NCBI GenBank assembly: GCA_964367945.1
Contig: CAYIZZ010000003.1
Coordinates: 1 to 50,356, forward strand
Direction: 5' to 3'
DNA from: JAAYCI01 sp964367945
Lineage (GTDB): Bacteria > Bacillota > Clostridia > Oscillospirales > Ruminococcaceae
DNA length: 50,356 bases
The notes under the pieces were generated by a model that did not search any database, had not been told where the DNA came from, and was given only the letters and a program-made list of their open reading frames with translations. Of this stretch, positions 44,694 to 50,356 are shown one piece after another. The position numbers and the translations under genes were made by a program. Every line of letters starts with the position of its first letter. Position 1 is the first letter of the stretch.

Positions 44694-45893
44694 TTATTCG
44701 GCAGTTACAAGACGCATGGTATCTTGTGCTATCATCAGCTCTTCATTGGTGGGAATAACTAATGCACGTGCACGAGAGGTATCCTCGGCAAAGTCAAACT
44801 CGCCTGTGCCGGTCATATTCTTTTCGTCGTCATAATGCAGACCCAAGAACTCAAGGCCACGAGTGGTATATTTACGAACACGTTTAGAGTTTTCTCCGAT
44901 GCCACCGGTGAATACCACACAGTCAAGACCATTCATTGCGGCCGAGTATGAACCGATATGTTTTTTGATTTCATAAAACAGCATGCTGTGAACCAAAGCG
45001 GCACGGGCATGGCCGTTGATGGCAGCTGTTTCTATATCACGGTTGTCGCTGGAAAGCCCGGAAACACCAAGCATGCCGGATTTTTTGTTTAAGATATCAT
45101 TTACTTCGGCAGGAGATATATTCAGCTTTTCTTGTAAGAATGTAACAACCGAGGGATCTACATCGCCTGAGCGAGTGCCCATCAATATGCCGGCTAGCGG
45201 AGTAAGACCCATCGTGGTGTCGATGGAAACGCCTCTGTTTACTGCGCAAAGTGAAGAACCGTTGCCTAAATGGCATGTGACTATTTTAAGTTGCTCTATA
45301 GGCAAGCCTAGGAATCTAGCGGCGCGCAAGCTGACATATTTGTGGCTGGTGCCATGGAAACCATAACGGCGCACACCGTATTGCTCATAATATTCATATG
45401 GCACGGGATATACATAAGCAGTTGGGGGTAATGTTTGATGGAATGCAGTATCAAAAACAGCAATTTGAGGCACGTTTTCGCCAAACACTTTTTGCGCACT
45501 GCGGATACCAACCACTTGTGGTGGGTTATGAAGCGGCGCCAAAGCGGAAAGCTCGTCAATAGCTTGTATGGATTTTTCGGTCAAAATAACAGAATCGGCA
45601 AACTTTTCACCACCATGTACAACACGATGACCAACAGCTGCAATTTCACTTTTTTCTTTCAACACAGCGCCTTCGCCCTCTGTCATCAGCTCAAGCATTT
45701 TAGCAAAAGCTTCTGCATGGGTATCCAGGGGCTCGTCTACCTGCCAAGATTTGTCGCCTACTTTATGAACAACATTAGCACCTTCGATGCCGATGCGTTC
45801 ACATAGACCTTTGCACATTACATCTTCTGTTGTCATATCAATGAGCTGATATTTCAGTGAAGAAGAGCCGCAGTTAATGACCAAAATTTTCAT
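44694..45893 (-). CDS. ackA: Acetate kinase
   Basis: AckA converts acetyl phosphate and ADP to acetate and ATP, the last step of fermentative ATP formation in anaerobes. It begins MKILVINCGSSSLKYQLID, has VGHRVVHGGEKF, FDTAFHQTLPP, RRYGFHGTSHKYV, THLGNGSSL-type CHLGNGSSLCAV, and FTGGIGENS. The length of 399 is normal. The promoter at 45983-46011 is clear. A phosphotransacetylase gene (pta), often adjacent, is absent here. It is divergent from tmcAL, whose product consumes acetate. Confidence 0.97.
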   Translation of the reverse strand: MKILVINCGSSSLKYQLIDMTTEDVMCKGLCERIGIEGANVVHKVGDKSWQVDEPLDTHAEAFAKMLELMTEGEGAVLKEKSEIAAVGHRVVHGGEKFADSVILTEKSIQAIDELSALAPLHNPPQVVGIRSAQKVFGENVPQIAVFDTAFHQTLPPTAYVYPVPYEYYEQYGVRRYGFHGTSHKYVSLRAARFLGLPIEQLKIVTCHLGNGSSLCAVNRGVSIDTTMGLTPLAGILMGTRSGDVDPSVVTFLQEKLNISPAEVNDILNKKSGMLGVSGLSSDNRDIETAAINGHARAALVHSMLFYEIKKHIGSYSAAMNGLDCVVFTGGIGENSKRVRKYTTRGLEFLGLHYDDEKNMTGTGEFDFAEDTSRARALVIPTNEELMIAQDTMRLVTAE

Positions 45894-45982
45894 ATAATAG
45901 TTCCTCCGTTTCCCTGTGGGAAAATTTTATTGACGAGCATATTCTGAATACAAAAAGGAATACTTGGATTATGTATGGAATT

Positions 45983-46011
45983 ATTATATAATAGGAAAAA
46001 ATACTTTTCAA
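45983..46011 (-). promoter_or_regulatory. Sigma-A promoter of ackA
   Basis: On the minus strand, TTGAAA (46011-46006) and TATAAT (45988-45983) are 17 bases apart, about 90 bases before the ackA start. Confidence 0.72.
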
Positions 46012-46068
46012 GCAATGCAGGCAAAGAGTTTTATAAATAGTATAAATTTATAGATGAGAGGTATCTGT

Positions 46069-47460
46069 ATGATAGAGCTTTTTGAGACAAAGCCGGAACA
46101 TATAATGATGGAACAAAATAGCCTGCATACAGAGAAAGAACCTATAACAGCAGGCATTGTGGCCGAGTATAATCCTTTTCACAAAGGACATGCATGGCAG
46201 GTGAATCGTCTTCGTGAAGGCGGTGTGGATTTTGTGGTTTGCGTGATGAGCGGTTCGTTTGTACAGCGGGCTGAAGCCGCATATCTTCCCACAAATGTGC
46301 GAGCACAAGCAGCTTTAGCAGGTGGAGTGGATTTAGTTTTACGATTGCCCGTGCCGTATGCCACTGCTTCGGCAGAGGGATTTGCCAGAGGCGCCGTGGG
46401 ACTTTTGAGTGCACTTGGGTGTGTGGATATATTGTCATTTGGTGCAGAATGTGACAGCAAAGATCAGCTGGAAGATATAGCCAGTGTACTTATTTCAGAG
46501 GAGTTTTCGCCACTATTAAAAGCAGAGCTTGCCAAAGGGGTATCTTTTGCTACGGCGCGTGCCGCAGCTGTCGAGGCCATCATACCCGGCAGTGCAGAGG
46601 TTTTGCGCTCGCCAAACAATATTTTGGGGATAGAGTATATCAAAGCTTTGCTGGATGAAGTACCTTATGCCTTGCGTATGGCTATGCCGCCTGATATACA
46701 GTGGCAGGTAATAGATGGACTTTTTGGCAACAGCACAGATAGAGAACGTTTGTTTCCACTGCCCGTAGCAATGCCGTTACCTCGAGTGGGCGCAGCGCAT
46801 GACGGTGAGCCAAGATCCGGATATGCCTCTGCGTCGTGGCTAAGGAAAATGGCAATGGGAAAAAATGTGGAAGAATGGGAAACATGGGTGAGTGAAGCAT
46901 GTATGCCTCTTTATAAAAAAGCACAAAAGGATGGCATGGTGCTGGATTATAATAGATACGAAATGGCTGTCATGAGCCGGTTGCGTGGTAAAAAAGCAAG
47001 TGAGTTTGCAAAATATCCCGGAGCAGGTGAGGGGCTTGAATCGCGGATGGAACAAGCTGTGAATAACGCCACCAACCTAACAGAGCTTTTTGATATGGCA
47101 AAAAGTAAACGCTTTACCCATTCAAGGGTGAGACGTCTGGCGGTTTCAGCAATGTTGGGACTTCCAATACACACACCGGTCATATCTCCGTTTGCCCATA
47201 TACTGGCCGCAAATGGGAGAGGGTTGGCACTATTAAAAAGAATAAAACAAAATACGATGATTCCGGTGTCTACATCTTTAGCAAAATTGGCAAAAACTAG
47301 TACGGTGGCAAAAGATATGATACAATGGGAGGCGTCTGCCGAAGATTTACATGCGTTGTGTTTGCAGAAACCCAGACGTGGTGGTGGTGCATATACTCAA
47401 CCTGCGGCCATTCAAGGTAAATCCGGCTTACTTCCTTTCTTTACAAAAACAAAACAGTGA
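46069..47460 (+). CDS. tmcAL: tRNA(Met) cytidine acetate ligase TmcAL
   Basis: TmcAL (YlbM family) activates acetate with ATP and transfers the acetyl group to the wobble C34 of elongator tRNA-Met, giving ac4C. The nucleotidyltransferase motif AGIVAEYNPFHKGHAWQVN, MSGSFVQRAE and RSPNNILGIEYIKAL are clear. The C-terminal domain ends in a basic segment. The conserved part begins at residue 27, so this copy has an N-terminal extension of about 26 residues. ATG at 46069 is used because AGAGG lies seven bases upstream. Divergent ackA supplies acetate metabolism and tRNA-Met lies at 4.8 kb. It overlaps nothing but precedes the next gene by seven bases. Confidence 0.93.
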   Translation: MIELFETKPEHIMMEQNSLHTEKEPITAGIVAEYNPFHKGHAWQVNRLREGGVDFVVCVMSGSFVQRAEAAYLPTNVRAQAALAGGVDLVLRLPVPYATASAEGFARGAVGLLSALGCVDILSFGAECDSKDQLEDIASVLISEEFSPLLKAELAKGVSFATARAAAVEAIIPGSAEVLRSPNNILGIEYIKALLDEVPYALRMAMPPDIQWQVIDGLFGNSTDRERLFPLPVAMPLPRVGAAHDGEPRSGYASASWLRKMAMGKNVEEWETWVSEACMPLYKKAQKDGMVLDYNRYEMAVMSRLRGKKASEFAKYPGAGEGLESRMEQAVNNATNLTELFDMAKSKRFTHSRVRRLAVSAMLGLPIHTPVISPFAHILAANGRGLALLKRIKQNTMIPVSTSLAKLAKTSTVAKDMIQWEASAEDLHALCLQKPRRGGGAYTQPAAIQGKSGLLPFFTKTKQ

Positions 47461-47467
47461 GGCATAT

Positions 47468-49114
47468 ATGCACAGCATCAAACCGTCCGTGAAAATTACC
47501 ACCCCTATTTTACTCATCACTGTGATCTTAGCTATGGTGATGATTATCACCAGTGTGGTACTACGTATCCCAAAAGATGAATATATTTATGTAAACCAAG
47601 ACGCGCCATGGCATGTGTTGCACACAATGCATTCATATGACAACATACCGGTTTCTGAACATTTGTTCTTACCGCTGGTAACGGCGGATGATGACGCAAG
47701 AGGTTTAATATGGGGTGCCACAGTAGAAAGTGAAACAGGAGTATTTTACTACACTTCATTTTGGCCATCGGGCTTTTTTGTGGCATGGGCATTCGCTAAT
47801 ATATTTGGATTGCCGTATGTGCCGTCTACACTATATATATTAAACAGCATTTTATATATATCTTGCGCCATACTTGCCGCCGCAGTGATGGTGAAATTAA
47901 TGCGTGGGATACTTCATCCTTGCTTTGTGGTGCTGAGCACGATAGCGCTATATTGTTTTCAGCCGGAAGTCATGCAAAGTCAAGGTGCGATATATTGGCA
48001 TCAAAGCCTTACTCAGGTGATATTACTTTTACAACTTTTTTTCTTTACACAGTTTTCAAAAAAGGGTGGCAAAATAGGATTTTACATCTGTTGCTTTATA
48101 GCGCCGCTGTGTGAGTGGAGTGGGCACGTTGCAAATGTGGGTTATGCCTTACTATTTTTAGTGTGGAGTGGATTTGATGAAGAAAAACGTAGTTTTAAGC
48201 AGCGATTTATGCTGGCGTTTGGGATAGGCCTTACATATATTACGTCAGTGGGACTTACGGTGTTCCACTATACACGTAGGATAGCTTTATCAGATCTTTT
48301 TGGTGCGCTGGGCCTTTCATATTCAGTGCGTGGAGACTCTGACTGGGATCCTTTATTGCAATACTTTGTTATGTTGTTTCGCAGCCATCGTCCTTTATGG
48401 ACTATTGTTGGCATCATATTTATAGCAGTGCTTATTTTACCAAAGGCAAGGAAAGCATTGATAGGCATGATAAAAAAGTTTTGGCCATGGGCCTTTGTGA
48501 TGGCGTTCCCAATGCTTGAAAACTTTGTGTTACGCCAACATGCGGTGGAATACACTTACGACCGCATGAAAGTAGTTGTGTCGCTGATTTTGATATTTTT
48601 GTTATTATGCGCTTGTATTAAAGAGCAGATTCAAAATACTAAAAAACAGCAAATAGCAGCTGTGTGCACAATAGGTGTGTGTATGGTTGTTGGTGCATCG
48701 CAATTGTGGCAGTATTTACAGGTACCTAATTATTATGTAGCGATAGAAGAAAAAGTGGATGCAAACGGAACCATGACGCAAAATGACTATTTAGTATATA
48801 ATCAGCTTTTGGCAGATAGGATATTGTCCATGTACCCAAGAGAAGATAGCTTTTATGGTATGGGTCTGCAGGTGAGAGGCTACACCAACATTTTATGGCA
48901 GGGTGGTTTAATGGAGATGGTAGACATCGATCAAACTATCGAAGAAGGCATGGCACGTGGAAAAAGATATATCATTTTTCTGAAAGTCGGCGGTGGAGTG
49001 TCCAGTACATATAGGTTTATAGATGCTACAGTGTATGACACACAAACAGGTGAATACATCGTACACGACCCGTGGAATGATTATGAATATGTACCCGAGG
49101 AAGAATCGGCTTAA
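47468..49114 (+). CDS. Polytopic membrane protein of unknown family, GT-C-like layout
   Basis: About 10-11 membrane helices fill residues 10-430, followed by an outer domain of about 110 residues (HGT-like end rich in Tyr, Gly and Asp). The first helix leads to an outer loop with acidic residues (VNQDAPWHVLHTMHSYDN) and a loop FYYTSFWPSGFFVAW, reminiscent of GT-C glycosyltransferases, but no definite motif is present. ATG at 47468 is preferred because GAGG lies six bases upstream and it starts seven bases after the tmcAL stop; the frame extends 39 codons into tmcAL. It is probably co-transcribed with tmcAL. Function unknown. Confidence 0.75.
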   Translation: MHSIKPSVKITTPILLITVILAMVMIITSVVLRIPKDEYIYVNQDAPWHVLHTMHSYDNIPVSEHLFLPLVTADDDARGLIWGATVESETGVFYYTSFWPSGFFVAWAFANIFGLPYVPSTLYILNSILYISCAILAAAVMVKLMRGILHPCFVVLSTIALYCFQPEVMQSQGAIYWHQSLTQVILLLQLFFFTQFSKKGGKIGFYICCFIAPLCEWSGHVANVGYALLFLVWSGFDEEKRSFKQRFMLAFGIGLTYITSVGLTVFHYTRRIALSDLFGALGLSYSVRGDSDWDPLLQYFVMLFRSHRPLWTIVGIIFIAVLILPKARKALIGMIKKFWPWAFVMAFPMLENFVLRQHAVEYTYDRMKVVVSLILIFLLLCACIKEQIQNTKKQQIAAVCTIGVCMVVGASQLWQYLQVPNYYVAIEEKVDANGTMTQNDYLVYNQLLADRILSMYPREDSFYGMGLQVRGYTNILWQGGLMEMVDIDQTIEEGMARGKRYIIFLKVGGGVSSTYRFIDATVYDTQTGEYIVHDPWNDYEYVPEEESA

Positions 49115-49135
49115 AACTTTTTAGAGTAACTTAAA

Positions 49136-49192
49136 ATAAAAAATGCCCCGGATGAAGATAATGAAATTATCAATCATCACGGGGTATTTTTC
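49136..49192. terminator. Terminator between the membrane-protein gene and the ECF S gene
   Basis: AAAATGCCCCG pairs with a CGGGGTATTTTT arm around a self-complementary loop (GATAAT near AATTATC). The T run faces the plus strand, and the convergent S-component gene ends 50 bases away. Confidence 0.8.
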
Positions 49193-49243
49193 TTTATACA
49201 TATATATAGTATAGATTTTATTATATTAATATACTTTAATGTA

Positions 49244-49882
49244 CTATTTGCTGTAGCCCAACTTTTCCAGAGCTTTGCGTAAAGGTTTGCAAACAAATAA
49301 TGCGGATGCTCCCGAGATGACAGCTTCCAATAAACCGTTTACACTTAAAGTAGTAAGTAGAATAGTGCTCATTGCGATTCCAACAATGGATGAGTATGCA
49401 TCGCCAAAAAAGATCCAAATGCCACCCAGCACACCAATGGTGTTTACAAGGCTACCTGTGGCGCCTGCAATAACATAACGTATAAAGTCTAGTTTTTGGG
49501 GTAGCTTTTTCATTAAAAGGAAAATAGTGCCTGTAACAGTACCTATAAGTATGCGAGGTAAGAAACAAATCAACAAACTACCAAAGTTGCCTTGATTTTC
49601 ACCTATAGAGTAAAAAGGAGTAAATACAAAAGCAATTACTGCCGAAGAGGGTGGTGGCATGAATGTCCAAACGATGAAACTGAACAATCCAAAAAAGAAA
49701 CCCATCAAGCTACCTGCGGCAGGTCCCAGCAAAATAGCGGTTAAAATCACGGGTATCATTCCCAGTGTGGCAACAATAGGCCCAATGGGCAAAGATCCCA
49801 AAGCGGTGAAGCAAAAAAGAGCTTCAATGGCAAGTAAAATAGAAAATTGTGCTATAAAGCGTGTTTTATTCTGTACATTCAT
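49244..49882 (-). CDS. ECF transporter S component, PanT-like
   Basis: The 212-residue protein has about six membrane helices. The segment LGSLPIGPIVATLGMIPVIL followed by LLGPAAGSLMGFFFGLFSF resembles PanT, the pantothenate-binding S component, in which a short aromatic or polar loop after helix 1 holds the vitamin. The shared energising genes (ecfA, ecfA', ecfT) are not in this window. The specificity is uncertain; other S subfamilies have a similar layout. Start ATG at 49882 lies behind AAGGAGT. It is divergent from the rRNA-type promoters just to its right. Confidence 0.75.
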   Translation of the reverse strand: MNVQNKTRFIAQFSILLAIEALFCFTALGSLPIGPIVATLGMIPVILTAILLGPAAGSLMGFFFGLFSFIVWTFMPPPSSAVIAFVFTPFYSIGENQGNFGSLLICFLPRILIGTVTGTIFLLMKKLPQKLDFIRYVIAGATGSLVNTIGVLGGIWIFFGDAYSSIVGIAMSTILLTTLSVNGLLEAVISGASALFVCKPLRKALEKLGYSK

Positions 49883-49991
49883 TAGTTCAATACTCCTTAC
49901 AATAAGTCATTTACGGTGTTTATAATATCATAATATATAGTGAAACACAAGGACACACACGGCAAGGTGGTAAAAAACAGGGATAAATGTG

Positions 49992-50020
49992 TTGACAAAT
50001 AGGGATTATGCCCCTATAAT
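49992..50020 (+). promoter_or_regulatory. Consensus promoter P1, probable rRNA operon
   Basis: TTGACA at 49992-49997 and TATAAT at 50015-50020 have a 17-base spacer; both are perfect consensus. It lies 119 bases upstream of a second, similar promoter. Confidence 0.88.
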
Positions 50021-50110
50021 TAAAACTCGTTGCTAGTACTTCAGCAGCGAAGCACAGCGGAACGGACGTCAACACCGAAAAAGAAGTTTGAAAAAATTTC
50101 AAAAAAGGTA

Positions 50111-50139
50111 TTGACAAAGGGAAGAAGATGTAGTAGAAT
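50111..50139 (+). promoter_or_regulatory. Promoter P2, probable rRNA operon
   Basis: TTGACA at 50111-50116 and TAGAAT at 50134-50139 have a 17-base spacer. A-rich tracts just upstream (50090-50108) look like an UP element. Two tandem promoters are typical of rrn operons. Confidence 0.85.
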
Positions 50140-50356
50140 TAGTTCTTGTCGCCGCCGGTATCGAGAGAAACGCGGGGGAGACGAAAGAGAACGAAATGGA
50201 CCTTGAAAATTAAACAATATTTAGAAGCTTGAAGGACCCTTAGGGCACGTACGAAAGTATCGTGCCGGGTGCATCGCAAGATGCATCCAGCCAAGTATAA
50301 ACTTGGCGAAACAAATTCCTTAAGCAAAGTAATTCATGACGCATAGCGTCGGAATG
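50140..50356 (+). other. Structured leader, probably 5' external spacer of an rRNA operon
   Basis: After P2, the leader includes ACCTTGAAAATTAAACAA, a phrase common in clostridial rRNA leaders, then hairpins GGCACG-GAAA-CGTGCC (50244-50266), GGGTGCATC-GCAA-GATGCATCC (50267-50288), GCCAAGT-ATAA-ACTTGGC (50290-50307) and GACGC-ATA-GCGTC near the end. The 16S gene itself is not inside the window, so identity rests on the promoters and leader phrase. Confidence 0.65.

Noticed and set aside
50139..50327. Minus-strand open frame of 62 codons at the right end
   Set aside because: It lies across the rRNA-type leader hairpins and promoter P2, without a ribosome site or recognisable protein pattern.

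Overview
The window is about 50 kb of a low-GC Firmicutes chromosome, most likely class Clostridia, centred on the replication origin. The evidence is the classic gene order rpmH-rnpA-yidD-yidC-jag-mnmE-mnmG-rsmG-parA-parB leftwards and dnaA-dnaN-yaaA-recF-remB-gyrB-gyrA rightwards, RemB, a stand-alone rubredoxin-like protein, DegV, acetate kinase, TmcAL and ECF-type vitamin transporters. I cannot name the species from the sequence.

Left arm (1-16.9 kb). It begins with the 3' end of a 2-hydroxyacyl-CoA dehydratase-type activase gene. Then come a membrane diguanylate cyclase, an AraC-type regulator, a YgjP-type metallopeptidase and a 38-residue rubredoxin-like protein, followed by tRNA-Glu and tRNA-Met. 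From 5 to 16.8 kb all genes are on the minus strand: serS, parB, parA, a 0.8 kb gap with two perfect parS palindromes, rsmG, mnmG, mnmE, jag, yidC, yidD, rnpA and rpmH. Origin (16.9-26.2 kb). Divergent promoters drive rpmH and dnaA. The 277-bp dnaA-dnaN gap holds three same-orientation TTTTCAACA motifs and a five-unit CTA (DnaA-trio) element, which I read as oriC. The dnaA-to-gyrA block lies on the plus strand.

Right arm (26.2-50.4 kb). These are mostly short units, 15 of 20 genes on the minus strand, so they run head-on to the replication fork expected from oriC. They include an SGNH hydrolase with a 21-bp tandem repeat, a small zincin, a MocR-type regulator lacking the PLP lysine beside an ECF S component, a gph-dinB-HTH-protein unit, trmB, a lipoprotein resembling a solute-binding protein, mtnN-ychF, degV, a rsmE-prmA-GT-C-like-GT2 unit, ackA divergent from tmcAL plus a polytopic membrane protein, and a PanT-like ECF S component. 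The last 370 bases carry two tandem consensus promoters and a chain of tetraloop hairpins, which look like the leader of an rRNA operon starting beyond the edge.

The core genes serve replication start and segregation (oriC, DnaA, DnaN, RecF, gyrase, ParAB-parS), membrane insertion (YidC, YidD), RNA processing and modification (RnpA, MnmE/MnmG, RsmG, RsmE, TrmB, TmcAL) and translation (L34, SerRS, two tRNAs). No prophage, transposase or CRISPR array was seen. The least ordinary items are the variant DnaA boxes, the MocR Lys-to-Arg change, the HTH protein with an unknown C-terminal domain, the putative surface-glycan gene pair, and a Jag protein with a degenerate KH loop and a Gly/Asn/Arg-rich tail.
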